Assembly (NCBI GenBank): GCA_028818155.1
Contig: JAPPOH010000001.1
Location: forward strand, 124,001 to 188,000
DNA from: Candidatus Woesearchaeota archaeon
Lineage (GTDB): Archaea > Nanobdellota > Nanobdellia > Woesearchaeales > UBA525
Direction of reading: 5' to 3'
Length of the DNA: 64,000 nucleotides
Shown: positions 6,755 to 15,866 of the stretch, one piece after another
Layout: the number at the start of each line of letters is the position of its first letter
How positions within the stretch are numbered: the stretch's first letter is position 1
The notes under the pieces: generated by a model
Databases searched by the model: none
Told to the model about the DNA's origin: nothing
The model's input: the letters and a program-made list of their open reading frames with translations, nothing else
Made by a program: the position numbers and the translations under genes

Positions 6755-7774
6755 ATGGACATCGATGAACGCCTCGCGCTTGTACAACGGAACACGCAGG
6801 AGATCGTGACGCTTGATGAACTCAGGAAGCTTCTTGAAGAGAAAGAGCACCCTGCGGTCTATTTAGGAACTGCGATCACTGGCAGGCCGCACGTCGCGTA
6901 CTTCCTCTGGGTGTTGAAACTCGCTGACTTCCTCAAAGCAGGACTGCAAGTGAAGCTCTTGCTCGCTGACTTGCACGGCGCACTGGATAATACGCCATGG
7001 GAATTGTTAGAAAAGCGATATGAGTACTATTCAACCGTTATTACGGGGATGTTCAAGGCTGTTGGCGCTGATACGAAGCATTTTGAATTTGTGAAGGGAT
7101 CTTCGTTCGAGAAATCTGGCGAATATTTCTTCGATGTGCTTCGTATGGCAACGAAAGCCTCTATTCGTGATGCAACGAAGGCAGGTTCTGAGGTTGTGAA
7201 ACAATCTGATAACCCAAAAGTTGCAGGACTCTTGTATCCAATTATGCAATCACTTGATGAACAGTACTTGGATGTGGACATACAGTATGGTGGCATGGAT
7301 CAGCGGAAGATTTTCATGTTCGCTCGGGAGTTCTTGCCGAAGATCGGATATAAATCTCGCGTAGAAATCATGACGCCGATCATTCCGGGGTTGATTGGGG
7401 AGAAGATGAGTGCGTCTGATCCGAATAGTAAAATTGATTTGTTGGATGATGCTGCAACGGTCAAGAAGAAGTTGAAGAAGGCGTACTGTCCAGAGGGTAT
7501 TGTGGAAGGGAACGGTGTCTTGGCATTCTTGCGGCATGTGTTCTTCGTGATGAAGAGTGATGCCGGTGAGGAGTTTGTGATTGAACGACCAGAGAAGTTC
7601 GGTGGGAATGTGTCTTTTGCTTCGTATGATGAGTTAGAGAGAGCATTTGTTGATAAAAAAATTCATCCGATGGATGTCAAGAACGCGCTCGCAAAAGAAA
7701 TCACGAAGCTCTTGGATGTTGTACAAGCTGAACTCAAAGGAAAGGAAGCGCTCGTTGCTGAGGCGTACCCTTGA
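6755..7774 (+). CDS. tyrS: Tyrosyl-tRNA synthetase, archaeal type
   Basis: The 339-residue length is close to archaeal TyrRS, which lacks the bacterial S4-like tail. Class I motifs are present: the HIGH equivalent in TGRPHVAYF (about residues 43-51) and the KMSKS equivalent in GEKMSASDP near residue 210. The tyrosine-binding region shows YPIMQSLDEQYLDVDIQYGGMDQRK in order. It charges tRNA-Tyr in the cytoplasm. A GTATTTAAAAG box centred at 6728 is 27 nt before the ATG. A small membrane gene overlaps its 3' end by 4 nt and is probably cotranscribed. Confidence 0.93.
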   Translation: MDIDERLALVQRNTQEIVTLDELRKLLEEKEHPAVYLGTAITGRPHVAYFLWVLKLADFLKAGLQVKLLLADLHGALDNTPWELLEKRYEYYSTVITGMFKAVGADTKHFEFVKGSSFEKSGEYFFDVLRMATKASIRDATKAGSEVVKQSDNPKVAGLLYPIMQSLDEQYLDVDIQYGGMDQRKIFMFAREFLPKIGYKSRVEIMTPIIPGLIGEKMSASDPNSKIDLLDDAATVKKKLKKAYCPEGIVEGNGVLAFLRHVFFVMKSDAGEEFVIERPEKFGGNVSFASYDELERAFVDKKIHPMDVKNALAKEITKLLDVVQAELKGKEALVAEAYP

Positions 7775-7983
7775 AGTATGTGATTTCGACGATTTTGTAC
7801 GGTGTTGTTGGCCTTCTTTCGTTTGTTGCTGCAGTGTATTTTTTCCTTGCACAAGAAGTGTTTATCTTTATCATTTGCTTGGTAATGGTTGCTGTTGCAG
7901 CGGATAATTTCTTCTGTGCGCATCGTGCGCGTGTCTCAGGAATTAAGGTTTCTGGTGAGTATTGTATTCCATTCAGGCGATAA
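7771..7983 (+). CDS. Small two-helix membrane protein
   Basis: About 67-70 residues with two hydrophobic helices (ISTILYGVVGLLSFVAAVYFF and VFIFIICLVMVAVAAD) and a short basic C-terminus. The start is TTG 7771, overlapping the tyrS stop, or GTG 7780. It abuts the TfoX-N gene, whose ATG begins 2 nt after this stop, so it lies in an apparent tyrS operon. No family is recognised. Confidence 0.55.
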   Translation: MKYVISTILYGVVGLLSFVAAVYFFLAQEVFIFIICLVMVAVAADNFFCAHRARVSGIKVSGEYCIPFRR

Positions 7984-7984
7984 C

Positions 7985-8320
7985 ATGTATGATGAACAAC
8001 TTGCGGAGCGGATTGGAAAGATTCTAAAGAAAAAGCGTGTGAAGATTGAAGAAAAGAAGATGTTTGGTGGCCTCTGTTTCATGGTGGATGGCAAGATGTG
8101 TTTAGGTGTGAACAAAGATGATATACTTGGCCGTGTGGGGCCGGATGCGTACGCAGATTGTTTGAAGCAGAAGGGGTGCTCGAAGATGCTGTTTACAGGT
8201 AGAGAGATGAAGGGATTTGTGCATGTGAAGAAAGATGTGCTGAAAACAGAGAAACAACTTGCTCATTGGGTTGATGTGTGCTTAGTTTTTAATCCAAAGG
8301 CGAAGAAGAGTAAGAAGTAG
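7985..8320 (+). CDS. TfoX N-terminal domain protein
   Basis: The 111-residue product matches the TfoX_N family across its length: MYDEQLAERIGKILKK, EEKKMFGGLCFMVDGKMCLGV, then RVGPDAYADCL and FTGREMKGFVHV. A longer frame runs upstream from 7889, but the conserved domain begins at ATG 7985, directly after the preceding stop. In bacteria the domain occurs in the competence regulator TfoX/Sxy and in many short stand-alone proteins of unknown role. This stand-alone version has a Lys-rich tail. The gene is bacterial-type and may have been transferred. Confidence 0.85.
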   Translation: MYDEQLAERIGKILKKKRVKIEEKKMFGGLCFMVDGKMCLGVNKDDILGRVGPDAYADCLKQKGCSKMLFTGREMKGFVHVKKDVLKTEKQLAHWVDVCLVFNPKAKKSKK

Positions 8321-8321
8321 T

Positions 8322-9500
8322 TTACCACAGCACTACCAAAAGAGGCAGCACTAGGCAGCCCATCCCTTGCGCCCGCGCAGTTTTGAGTGCAGCGGGAAGG
8401 AGACCAACCGCTGTGCTTGTTCCCAGGACAAGTAATCCTAACCAACTCGTTCGTAGGTAGACAATCCCAACAATGAAGAGAATGACAGCAACACATGTTT
8501 GTGTGTAAGGAATTTTCGGTAGAATGATGGCGGCTTTCTTCCCGAGCCAGAGTGTTACGAGTGCAGCAACACCCGTTGCGACAAGCATGCTGCCGCCGAG
8601 CACCACTGGGTTGATTTCTCCGAGTTGCACGACGACTGCCATTGCTCCATTCCGTGCTTTTTCTATTGCGAGCCACGCTGCTAAGGAAAGCACAAAGGAC
8701 GCACTGCCGAGCGAACCTATCAGCACCATAAAACCATGATCGCCCAGTTTTTGTCCTTGACTCACTAATGCGGCTGCCATCGCAGAACTGATGCCGGGAA
8801 ATAGCGCTGTGATAAACGCGCCGATCGTTCCGAGAAGAGAGCCAATGATTGTTTTTCTCGGATGAAAGTCTGTATAGGGTAAGTCTTCTTGTGGCGGTAT
8901 CGTATTTTTCTCTTTGATACTATACAATAATGTCGCAACACCGAATAAACCAGAGAGCATCGGCAAGAGTGGCTCTGCGAGCGGTAAACGTAATGTGATG
9001 ATCCCGACGAGGCCGCTGAGTACAAAAATGAGGCCAGCCCACATGCGCTTCTTGTCCTTTAGTACGGTGAAGAATGTGAATGCGAGCAGAATCCAGAAGA
9101 CCCAATGTTTTGTCGTTGTGAACAGAAACTCTAAGAGCCACATACTGGGCCAGAAGAAGAGGAAGACGAGGATCGTGCCGAAGATGCCGCCGAGCACGGT
9201 TAATTTGACCGCCATTAATCCGTGGCCGATCAGCAAGTATCGATGGCCTGGTAAGACTCCCAGGGCTGTGGAGTCGTCTGGTGCTCCTAAAAAGATTGCG
9301 GGGACCATGTCTACGAAGTTGTGGGTGATGGACATCGTGACGATGAGGACGCCTACTAACGAGAGAGGCATATATTGGATTAAGATAGGGGAAAGTCCGA
9401 GCAACACAGCTGCGACCAAATTAATATGTACGCCAGGGATGAGGCCTGTAAAGACCCCTGCGAGGATGCCGATAAGTAAGATGAGTGTTAATTCGTACAT
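8322..9500 (-). CDS. TctA-like (DUF112) multi-pass permease
   Basis: The 392-residue membrane protein has roughly ten hydrophobic segments in two related halves. Each half carries the family motif: GLIPGVHINL near residue 20 and FPGISSAMAA near residue 230. This is the archaeal branch of the TctA/DUF112 family, related to the large subunit of tripartite tricarboxylate transporters; no TctB or TctC partner is nearby and the substrate is unknown. The ATG at 9500 is chosen because the membrane domain starts there and a TTTTAAG box near 9523 lies 24 nt upstream. Upstream of that box lies a cluster of CCGGAA/TTCCGG sites. Confidence 0.85.
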   Translation of the reverse strand: MYELTLILLIGILAGVFTGLIPGVHINLVAAVLLGLSPILIQYMPLSLVGVLIVTMSITHNFVDMVPAIFLGAPDDSTALGVLPGHRYLLIGHGLMAVKLTVLGGIFGTILVFLFFWPSMWLLEFLFTTTKHWVFWILLAFTFFTVLKDKKRMWAGLIFVLSGLVGIITLRLPLAEPLLPMLSGLFGVATLLYSIKEKNTIPPQEDLPYTDFHPRKTIIGSLLGTIGAFITALFPGISSAMAAALVSQGQKLGDHGFMVLIGSLGSASFVLSLAAWLAIEKARNGAMAVVVQLGEINPVVLGGSMLVATGVAALVTLWLGKKAAIILPKIPYTQTCVAVILFIVGIVYLRTSWLGLLVLGTSTAVGLLPAALKTARAQGMGCLVLPLLVVLW

Positions 9501-9546
9501 TCCAGGAGGAGTGCGCGCGGTTTTAAGTGAGTGTCGTCGAGAAATA

Positions 9547-9625
9547 CGGAAGATTTCCGGAGAGTTCGAAAGATTTCCGGTCACTCACCAAACTCTCGGT
9601 CCAACTTCCGGATAAACGACCGGAA
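9547..9625. promoter_or_regulatory. Cluster of CCGGAA/TTCCGG half-sites
   Basis: CGGAAGATTTCCGG at 9547-9560 and CGAAAGATTTCCGG at 9567-9580 are spaced 20 bp apart, upstream of the TctA-like gene. TTCCGG at 9606-9611 and CCGGAA at 9620-9625 follow inside the 3' end of the neighbouring gene. A fuller copy of the same palindrome lies beside lonB at 27318-27332. Confidence 0.5.
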
Positions 9626-9847
9626 GATTGTAGCAGCTATTGTCACACCCATCACTAATTGTAAGGTCATGCGCGCCCATTCTTTGAAACCCCAGAAGTA
9701 GATTGTGACACCGCACGCGATAATTCCTACTACGAGCGAGATAGGAACTGCACGGAAGAATGAGCTAAAGAAGTGCTCTGAGCGTTTCTTGTGGTGCTGT
9801 AATTGATAGTACACAAACCGACGCCACTGGTTATCGCTCATCTTCAC
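9581..9847 (-). CDS. Small two-helix membrane protein, 88 aa
   Basis: A basic N-terminal region (QWRRFVYYQLQHHKKRSE) precedes two hydrophobic segments (AVPISLVVGIIACGVTIYFW and MTLQLVMGVTIAATIFRSF). No family is recognised. The start is GTG 9847, with ATG 9841 two codons later as the alternative; a TTTAAAAA box near 9874 is 26-27 nt from the GTG, which fits the leaderless pattern. The gene lies between trhO and the TctA-like permease on the same strand. Confidence 0.6.
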   Translation of the reverse strand: MKMSDNQWRRFVYYQLQHHKKRSEHFFSSFFRAVPISLVVGIIACGVTIYFWGFKEWARMTLQLVMGVTIAATIFRSFIRKLDREFGE

Positions 9848-9880
9848 AACACTCTTCTAGACGAAGGGCGTTTAAAAACC

Positions 9881-10756
9881 TTACCGAGAAACAACTTTTC
9901 TGCCCCGCGAGCCCCTGCAGAGCTTGGAACAGCAGTGTTCTAATGTATTTGTACACTTTTCGCAGGCGATAAACATTTTATCACAGTCAACGAGCGCGCA
10001 GTTATGATATTTGCTGCATGGCAAGTTGCACATTGTGCACTGGGTGATGTGCTCACTTTCTTTCGAGGGATCAATGTCGATTGCACCTCGTGAGTCAAAG
10101 ACAAAGCACTTGCCTTCCCAGTGTGCATCCCCGCATGCTTCTCCGTAGCGGATGATCCCGCCATGGAGTTGTTTGACATTCGTAAATCCTTGTTCTTTCA
10201 TGTATGCACTTGCTTTTTCGCAGCGAATCCCGCCGGTGCAGTATGTGACGATGGGCTTCTCTTTGAATGCTTGTAACTTCTTAACCGCATCTGGCCATTG
10301 CGAGAAGAATTCGATGTCCGGCGTGATTGCGTTCGCAAATTTTCCTATGGTGCTCTCGTAGTTGTTTCTCGCATCAACGAGAATGACTTCTTCGTTGTTA
10401 TCCAAAAGTGTTTTGAGCTCCGCTGGCTCAATATAGTCAGCTTTATCGTGCAATGCAGTGCTTTCTTCTCTTAAAGAAACAATTTCTTTCCTGATTTTGA
10501 CTTTGAAGCGTTTGAAGGTATGGTCTTCTGTCTTCCCTTCTTTGAATGCCATGTCGGCAAATTCTTTTTTGGCGGTTAACCAAGCTTTGAACGCATTAAT
10601 ATCTTCATCTGTTCCTGAAACGCAGCCGTTGATCCCTTCTTCGGCGATGAGAATCTTACCTAAAAGTCCAAGTTCCGTGCCTTTCTTGATGAGCTCTTCT
10701 TTCAACACTTCAAGGTTTGCTAGTTCAGTGTACTTGTAGTACAGGATGTTTTTCAT
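9881..10756 (-). CDS. trhO: tRNA uridine-34 hydroxylase, rhodanese fold (TrhO/YceA)
   Basis: The 291-residue protein has the TrhO layout: an N-terminal ferredoxin-like region ([25 protein letters not shown]), a rhodanese domain with the active-site loop [15 protein letters not shown] near residue 180, and a Cys-rich C-terminus ([21 protein letters not shown]) that may bind metal. Bacterial TrhO makes 5-hydroxyuridine at tRNA position 34. The family is mainly bacterial, so its presence beside archaeal genes suggests transfer. It overlaps ribBA by 4 nt and should be translated from the same mRNA. Confidence 0.9.
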   Translation of the reverse strand: MKNILYYKYTELANLEVLKEELIKKGTELGLLGKILIAEEGINGCVSGTDEDINAFKAWLTAKKEFADMAFKEGKTEDHTFKRFKVKIRKEIVSLREESTALHDKADYIEPAELKTLLDNNEEVILVDARNNYESTIGKFANAITPDIEFFSQWPDAVKKLQAFKEKPIVTYCTGGIRCEKASAYMKEQGFTNVKQLHGGIIRYGEACGDAHWEGKCFVFDSRGAIDIDPSKESEHITQCTMCNLPCSKYHNCALVDCDKMFIACEKCTNTLEHCCSKLCRGSRGRKVVSR

Positions 10757-11943
10757 GGGAGGAGGTGCCCCATCTTTTCTTTCTTTGTCCGCAAGTATTT
10801 CTTTGCTTTACTTGCTACGGCAAGTGAAACCCGTTCAACAATTTCCAAATTATACCCTTCTAACCCGACGATTTTCTTGGGATTATTTGTTAACAAGCGG
10901 AGTTTTCGCACGCCTAATGAGCGCAACATCTGCGCGCCAAACCCGTAATCGCGAAGATCTGCTTTGTACCCGAGGTGTTCATTCGCCTCCACAGTATCTA
11001 ATCCTTGCTCTTGGAGTGCGTACGCTTTGATTTTGGCAGGGAGCCCAATCCCGCGACCTTCTTGTCTAAGGTAGCCGATGACGCCGCGACCTTCTTTTGC
11101 GACCATTGCCATTGCGGTACTGAGTTGCTCGCCGCAGTCGCAACGCTCACTTCCAAACACATCGCCAGTTAAACATTCTGAGTGCATACGAACGAGAACA
11201 GGTTTGCCATCGGTGATGTTGCCCATCACGAGTGCCATGTGGTGTTCTGTGGGATCATGTTTGTTTGTGAACATGTGGAGCTTGAACTCCCCGTATTTTG
11301 TAGGGAGGTTTACCACGTCTTCCTCTTCGACGAATGTTTCTCTCGTTCTTCTATATCTGATTAAATCCTGGATGGTGATAATTTTCAAGTTGTGTTTTTT
11401 TGCGAGCGCAAAGAGTTGTTCGGTGCGTGCCATCGTCCCGTCTTCGTTCATGATTTCGCAAATAACACCTGCGGGTTGCAAGCCTGCTAATCGAGCTAAA
11501 TCCACTGCTGCTTCCGTGTGGCCTGCTCGTCTGAGAACGCCCCCGGTCTTTGCGATGAGTGGAAACACGTGTCCGGGCCGCGCTAAGTCTCCCGGTTGTG
11601 TTTCTTCGTACGTCAACGCTAAGATTGTGTTTGCTCTGTCTGTTGCTGAGATGCCTGTTGTGTTCGTCGGCTTGTGATCAACAGACACGGTAAACTTTGT
11701 TCGGTGTGCTTCTGTGTTCTGGTCCACCATCGGCGCGAGGTGGAGTTCTTTTGCACGTGCTTCTGTGATGGGTGCGCAGAGTAAACCGCGGCCGTGTGTC
11801 ACAATGAAATTGACTGCGCCGGGCGTGATCTTTTCCGCGGCCATGATAAAGTCGCCTTCGTTTTCCCTATCTTCGTCATCTACGACGATGACGATCTCTC
11901 CTTCACTAACTGCGGTAATCGCTTCTTCGACGGTGTGGAACAT
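10753..11943 (-). CDS. ribBA: Bifunctional DHBP synthase / GTP cyclohydrolase II
   Basis: The 396-residue fusion joins RibB (residues 1 to about 200: [39 protein letters not shown]) to RibA (about 205-396: [20 protein letters not shown] with the zinc cysteines, [17 protein letters not shown]). RibB makes 3,4-dihydroxybutanone phosphate and RibA opens GTP, the two entry steps of riboflavin synthesis. Most archaea use a different type III cyclohydrolase, so this bacterial-type fusion looks acquired. A TTTAAAA box near 11968 is 25 nt from the ATG. Its stop overlaps the trhO start. Confidence 0.95.
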   Translation of the reverse strand: MFHTVEEAITAVSEGEIVIVVDDEDRENEGDFIMAAEKITPGAVNFIVTHGRGLLCAPITEARAKELHLAPMVDQNTEAHRTKFTVSVDHKPTNTTGISATDRANTILALTYEETQPGDLARPGHVFPLIAKTGGVLRRAGHTEAAVDLARLAGLQPAGVICEIMNEDGTMARTEQLFALAKKHNLKIITIQDLIRYRRTRETFVEEEDVVNLPTKYGEFKLHMFTNKHDPTEHHMALVMGNITDGKPVLVRMHSECLTGDVFGSERCDCGEQLSTAMAMVAKEGRGVIGYLRQEGRGIGLPAKIKAYALQEQGLDTVEANEHLGYKADLRDYGFGAQMLRSLGVRKLRLLTNNPKKIVGLEGYNLEIVERVSLAVASKAKKYLRTKKEKMGHLLP

Positions 11944-12041
11944 GGGGATGCAAACGTTCCCACGTTTAAAAAGCCACTGGTCATGGACGCGTAAGCTATA
12001 TAAATACGATTATGTTGCAGTATTTTATGGGAAACACCACG

Positions 12042-12065
12042 TTTAAATACACTTGTTGTATACAA
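12042..12065 (+). promoter_or_regulatory. hicBA promoter and palindromic operator
   Basis: The TATA box TTTAAATA (12042-12049) is followed by the perfect palindrome TTGTATACAA (12056-12065), which ends 6 nt before the hicB ATG at 12072. The expected transcription start (about 26 nt from the TATA centre) coincides with the ATG, so a repressor bound here would block a leaderless transcript. Confidence 0.6.
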
Positions 12066-12071
12066 TATCAT

Positions 12072-12263
12072 ATGAATGTACTCGTTGTCCTTGAACAACA
12101 AGGAAAGGAAGGATACACTGTCACAGTGCCTTCTCTCCCTGGCTGCATCTCAGAAGGAGATACAAGAGATGAAGCAGTAGAAAACATCAAGGAAGCGATT
12201 GCACTCTATCTTGAACCTGATGACATTGACGTCGAAGGTGAAAAGATCCAAGTTTCGTTATGA
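12072..12263 (+). CDS. hicB: HicB-type antitoxin
   Basis: The 63-residue product is a short HicB: a degenerate RNase-H-like fold with VTVPSLPGCISEGDTRDEAVENIKEAI, the classic HicB signature. It has no extra C-terminal DNA-binding domain, so promoter control would have to come from the HicB core, the HicAB complex or another protein. The ATG at 12072 fits the TATA box at 12042-12049; an upstream in-frame start at 12012 is unlikely. It overlaps hicA by 4 nt. In this locus the antitoxin gene comes first. Confidence 0.9.
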   Translation: MNVLVVLEQQGKEGYTVTVPSLPGCISEGDTRDEAVENIKEAIALYLEPDDIDVEGEKIQVSL

Positions 12264-12475
12264 AACATATTTCTGGAAAGGAGGTCGTAAAGAAGTTAGT
12301 GCGACTCGGATATGGGAAAGTTCGACAACGTGGCTCACACGTTCGTTTAGAAAAATTCGATGGAAAACAAACAAGAAAAATCACAGTTCCCATACATAGA
12401 GAGCTCCATCCAAAAACACTTGGAAGTATTTTGAAAGCTGCAGGAATATCAAAAAAAGAATTTTTAGAAAAATAG
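12260..12475 (+). CDS. hicA: HicA-type mRNA interferase toxin
   Basis: The 71-residue protein has the dsRBD-like HicA fold with the catalytic His in RQRGSHVRLEK (G-S-H motif) and a C-terminal helix in HPKTLGSILKAAGISKKEF. HicA toxins cleave mRNA without depending on the ribosome and are held inactive by HicB. The start overlaps the hicB stop by 4 nt, giving translational coupling. It is the third toxin-antitoxin locus in the first 12.5 kb. Confidence 0.9.
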   Translation: MKHISGKEVVKKLVRLGYGKVRQRGSHVRLEKFDGKQTRKITVPIHRELHPKTLGSILKAAGISKKEFLEK

Positions 12476-12477
12476 GA

Positions 12478-13860
12478 CTAATATCGATACCGTTCTGGCT
12501 TGTAGGGTCCTTCAACGGGAACGTCGATGTAAGAAGCTTGCTCTGAAGTGAGTTTTGTTAACTTCACACCAACTTTCTCCAAATGTAGTCGAGCAACTTC
12601 TTCATCAAGATGTTTCGGCAATACTGTCACACCAATTTCATGCTCATTTTGCCACAAGTCCATCTGCGCAAGCACTTGGTTTGTGAAGCTATTACTCATA
12701 ACGAAACTACTGTGGCCTGTCGCGCAAGAAAGGTTGGACAAACGTCCTTTCGCAAGAAGAATGATTGAGTGCCCTTCCGGGAAAACGTACTCGTCAACCT
12801 GGTCTTTAATGTTGACTTCTTTAATTCCTTCGTACGCTAACAATTGCTCAACTTGAATTTCATTGTCAAAATGACCTATGTTGCACACAATTGCGTTATG
12901 CTTCATGTTTTTCATATGCTCGAGTGTGATGATATCTTTGTTCCCTGTTGCTGTGACAAAAATGTCGGCTTCGCCAACAACATCTTCAACAGTTAAGACT
13001 TGGTAGCCCTCCATTGCAGCTTGTAATGCATTAATCGGGTCAACTTCTGTCACAACGACACGAGCACCGTAGCCACGCATCGATTGTGCACAACCTTTAC
13101 CTACATCCCCATACCCGCAAACAACAACCATTTTTCCAGCCAACATGACGTCGGTCGCACGTTTAATGCCATCCGCAAGACTCTCCCGGCACCCGTACAA
13201 GTTATCGAACTTTGATTTTGTGACGGAATCATTCACATTGATTGCTGGGAATAATAATGATCCTTCCTTGAACATTTGATAGAGTCTATGGACGCCGGTG
13301 GTCGTTTCTTCTGAGACGCCTTTGACGCCTGCTGCCATTGTTTTCCAGTCTGTCTCTGCGTTCTTGAGTGCGTTCATTAATTCACGGAAGTCTTCGCCCT
13401 CGCTAGAGTAGTCTTTCTCTAGAATGGATGGATCATTCTGGCATTCGACGCCTTTGTGGATCATCATGGTCGCATCGCCGCCGTCATCAACGAGCAAGTT
13501 TGGGCCGTCCGGGAAGTTGAGTGCTTGCTCTGTGCACCACCAGTACTCCTCTAACGTTTCGCCTTTCCATGCGAAGACAGGAACGCCTGCTTGTGCGATT
13601 GCTGCTGCCGCGTGGTCTTGCGTGCTGAAGATGTTACACGAAGCCCAGCGGACTTCAGCTCCTAAGTCGACGAGTGTTTCGATGAGGACTGCCGTTTGGA
13701 TAGTCATGTGCAAACTCCCCATAATGCGCGCGCCTTTGAGTGGTTTTTTCTCTCCATACTTCTTTCTGAGGGCCATGAGCCCTGGCATCTCTTCTTCTGC
13801 AAGTGTGATTTCTTTCCTGCCGAATTCGGCCAATGACATATCTGCGACTTTGTAGTCCAT
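12478..13860 (-). CDS. ahcY: S-adenosylhomocysteinase
   Basis: This 460-residue enzyme splits S-adenosylhomocysteine into adenosine and homocysteine, relieving product inhibition of SAM methyltransferases. Visible features are [15 protein letters not shown], the cofactor loop [10 protein letters not shown] near residue 250, and the C-terminal KPERYRY. An extra segment of about 40 residues (around 145-185, [10 protein letters not shown]...[10 protein letters not shown]) marks the long form found in bacteria and eukaryotes rather than the shorter form of most archaea, suggesting acquisition. A TATA box (ATATAAAT on the minus strand) near 13895 lies about 34 nt upstream. A PfkB-family adenosine kinase candidate lies nearby at 14912. 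Confidence 0.95.
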   Translation of the reverse strand: MDYKVADMSLAEFGRKEITLAEEEMPGLMALRKKYGEKKPLKGARIMGSLHMTIQTAVLIETLVDLGAEVRWASCNIFSTQDHAAAAIAQAGVPVFAWKGETLEEYWWCTEQALNFPDGPNLLVDDGGDATMMIHKGVECQNDPSILEKDYSSEGEDFRELMNALKNAETDWKTMAAGVKGVSEETTTGVHRLYQMFKEGSLLFPAINVNDSVTKSKFDNLYGCRESLADGIKRATDVMLAGKMVVVCGYGDVGKGCAQSMRGYGARVVVTEVDPINALQAAMEGYQVLTVEDVVGEADIFVTATGNKDIITLEHMKNMKHNAIVCNIGHFDNEIQVEQLLAYEGIKEVNIKDQVDEYVFPEGHSIILLAKGRLSNLSCATGHSSFVMSNSFTNQVLAQMDLWQNEHEIGVTVLPKHLDEEVARLHLEKVGVKLTKLTSEQASYIDVPVEGPYKPERYRY

Positions 13861-13996
13861 ACTGGATCACCAGACAATTGTGGTCTTGTGAGATTTATAT
13901 AGTTTTCAGTGAGAAATGTGTATTTTTCTTGCAAAAATAAGAATTTATTAGAAAATTTCCAAAATATTTATAAGAAAACAAGAAATAATGGATTGC

Positions 13997-14404
13997 ATGG
14001 ATGAGAAGGACAGGTCAATCCTCGACGTGCTCCGTCATACTGGTCGTGCTTCCCTGAAAGAGATCTCGCACAGGACAGGATTACGTCCCAGCACAGTGCA
14101 CGCACGCGTGAAACACTTGGAACAAGATGGCACGATCGAACACTTCACCGTCAAGTTAGATAACAAGAAGGTGGGAGAGAATTTCATCGTGTTTCTCTTC
14201 GTGAAGACAACAGGGCACCTAGATGTTTCAAACAACCATATCAAAGAGGTCTTTGGTGTGACTGGGGAGCATGATCTATTGTTGAAGCTGAAATTCTCTG
14301 GGATTGAGGAGTTCAACGAGTTCCTCCTAACATTCAGGGAACAAGAAGTCGTGCAGGACACATTGACGATGGTCGCGACGGCGACGGTGAAAGAAGAGCT
14401 CTAA
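13997..14404 (+). CDS. Lrp/AsnC family transcription regulator
   Basis: A winged helix-turn-helix domain (residues 1-50: LDVLRHTGRASLKEISHRTG, then RPSTVHARVKHLEQDGTIEHF) is followed by a RAM-type effector domain (VFGVTGEHDLLLKLKFSGIEEFNEF). The family typically forms dimers or octamers and senses amino acids. ATG 13997 (MDEKDR) is preferred over ATG 13988: it matches the usual family start and lies 29 nt from the ATATTTATAAG box centred near 13968. The gene sits between divergently oriented ahcY and a kinase gene and may regulate them, which is inference. Its 3' end overlaps a convergent gene by 4 nt. Confidence 0.9.
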   Translation: MDEKDRSILDVLRHTGRASLKEISHRTGLRPSTVHARVKHLEQDGTIEHFTVKLDNKKVGENFIVFLFVKTTGHLDVSNNHIKEVFGVTGEHDLLLKLKFSGIEEFNEFLLTFREQEVVQDTLTMVATATVKEEL

Positions 14405-14865
14405 GAAATGTGCTCGATGCGGCCATACGGGGTGTCGCTGCCAACCTTTCCGCCTCTGAGTAGTGCTCGCGATGCTCGCGTTCTTCTATTCATAACATGC
14501 ACTGCCTGTCCATTTACATCGAGTTTCTGCGACTCAACGCCGCTGAGGATGAAGTATACTCCTCGGGTCGTGCGCACGAGGCTACCGTCTCGTACCCAGC
14601 CATTCTGGTCACAGACTGCTCTGTGGCGAGCGATTTGAAGTGATTGTGCTGCAGGATATACTCTCTCTGCTGCTTGCGCTGCAAGTGCGCTCTGGTTGAG
14701 TGCATGTTGGTATTTGCTTCCGTCAGGATCCCTGCCTCTTTGTGTGGCTGTGTCGGCTGCATAACTGAGATTATTTGCGGTGTGTTTTCTCATGCCTAAT
14801 TCCTTGGCGCAGTGTGCTCCGTATGCGGCAAGAATGTCAGCTTTCGCAACGCGTCCATTATCCAT
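14401..14865 (-). CDS. Hypothetical protein, 154 aa
   Basis: No family is recognised. Translation from ATG 14865 is favoured over the longer frame from 15069, because a CGTTTAAAAAG box centred near 14889 lies 25 nt upstream and the extension would overlap the kinase gene. The product is soluble, Ala/Arg-rich and helical in its first 90 residues (ADILAAYGAHCAKELGMRKH), with a basic C-terminal half (MNRRTRASRALLRGGKVG). Its composition could suit nucleic-acid binding, but no motif proves it. Confidence 0.6.
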   Translation of the reverse strand: MDNGRVAKADILAAYGAHCAKELGMRKHTANNLSYAADTATQRGRDPDGSKYQHALNQSALAAQAAERVYPAAQSLQIARHRAVCDQNGWVRDGSLVRTTRGVYFILSGVESQKLDVNGQAVHVMNRRTRASRALLRGGKVGSDTPYGRIEHIS

Positions 14866-14911
14866 ACTAAGAAGTAGTAACACTCTCTTTTTAAACGTTT
14901 GGGAGGGGTTT

Positions 14912-15832
14912 TTAAACCTCTGGCAACGAATCCAACCGTGCCCCGATTTGCTGCACGACTTCTGCAGCAACAAACGCGCCCAGCGCGCCGGCCTTCTCGA
15001 GCGATTCCCCTTTGAGGTAGCTGTGTAAGAAGCCTGCTGCGTACGCGTCCCCTGCGCCTGTTGAGTCAATTGCCTCGACGACGAGCGCGGGGACGTGGAT
15101 CACACTCCCTTGGTGCCCAATAAGTGAGCCTTCTTTCCCGATCTTGACGATTGCGACTTCCGCAAGCTCCGCTAACTCATGCACTGCTGCTTCTGGTTGC
15201 TTGCCTGTGTATGCTTCTGCTTCGAGTTCGTTTGCTAAGAGTATGTCCACGTGTTCTTTGATGAAGCTCTCGAGGAACTCCTTGTTCGCTGTCACGACGT
15301 TTGGGTCTGATAAATCTAATCCGACTTTTTGTGCTTTCTTGACTGCTTCGAGGACTGCTGGCTGTGTTTGTGGATCTGTTAGAATGAAGTTGCTCAGGTA
15401 GAGGAATTCAATTGTTTCGGGGAGGTCTGCTTGTGTGAAGGTGTTTGCCGTGCCAAGGTTTAACGCGAAGGTTCGCTGTGCGTCTGGCGTGATGAAGGTG
15501 ATTGCTCGTCCTGTGTGCCCTTCTCCGAAGATGATGTTGCTTTCTACACCGCTCTTCTTCATGGCCTCGTCGTAGTGCTTCCCGAACTCGTCATTGCCGA
15601 CTTTGCCGAGGAAGGTTGTCTCACTTCCTAAGAGTGCCATGAGGCTCATGGTGTTTGCGCCGCAGCCGCCGGGAGCAACTTTCATCTCCGTGAGTGCTGC
15701 TTGGATGGTGTCCAAATCTGCTTCTGAGAAGAAGTTCCCGACGCCTTTTTCGAGGTTGGATGTTGCTAAGAATGCATCGTCCACTTGGACGAGAATATCC
15801 ATGAGTGCGTTGTCGATGGCGGTGATGTGCAT
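14912..15832 (-). CDS. PfkB/ribokinase family sugar or nucleoside kinase, adenosine kinase-like
   Basis: The 306-residue protein shows PfkB motifs: the N-terminal Gly-rich region (APGGCGANTMSLMALLG), LGKVGNDEFGKHY, and the C-terminal signature DSTGAGDAYAAGF with the catalytic Asp. The arrangement of the first 60 residues resembles adenosine kinase. The nearby ahcY produces adenosine, so phosphorylating it to AMP would complete a methyl-cycle salvage route; this pairing is inference and other substrates are possible. A CTTAAAAT box near 15857 is 25 nt from the ATG. Confidence 0.85.
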   Translation of the reverse strand: MHITAIDNALMDILVQVDDAFLATSNLEKGVGNFFSEADLDTIQAALTEMKVAPGGCGANTMSLMALLGSETTFLGKVGNDEFGKHYDEAMKKSGVESNIIFGEGHTGRAITFITPDAQRTFALNLGTANTFTQADLPETIEFLYLSNFILTDPQTQPAVLEAVKKAQKVGLDLSDPNVVTANKEFLESFIKEHVDILLANELEAEAYTGKQPEAAVHELAELAEVAIVKIGKEGSLIGHQGSVIHVPALVVEAIDSTGAGDAYAAGFLHSYLKGESLEKAGALGAFVAAEVVQQIGARLDSLPEV

Positions 15833-15866
15833 GGTTCACAAAAAGGTGAAATCATTTTAAGTGTTT

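Noticed and set aside
14866-15069. Upstream extension of the 154-residue gene at 14401
   Set aside because: The extension runs through the kinase gene and the gene's own TATA box; ATG 14865 is better placed.
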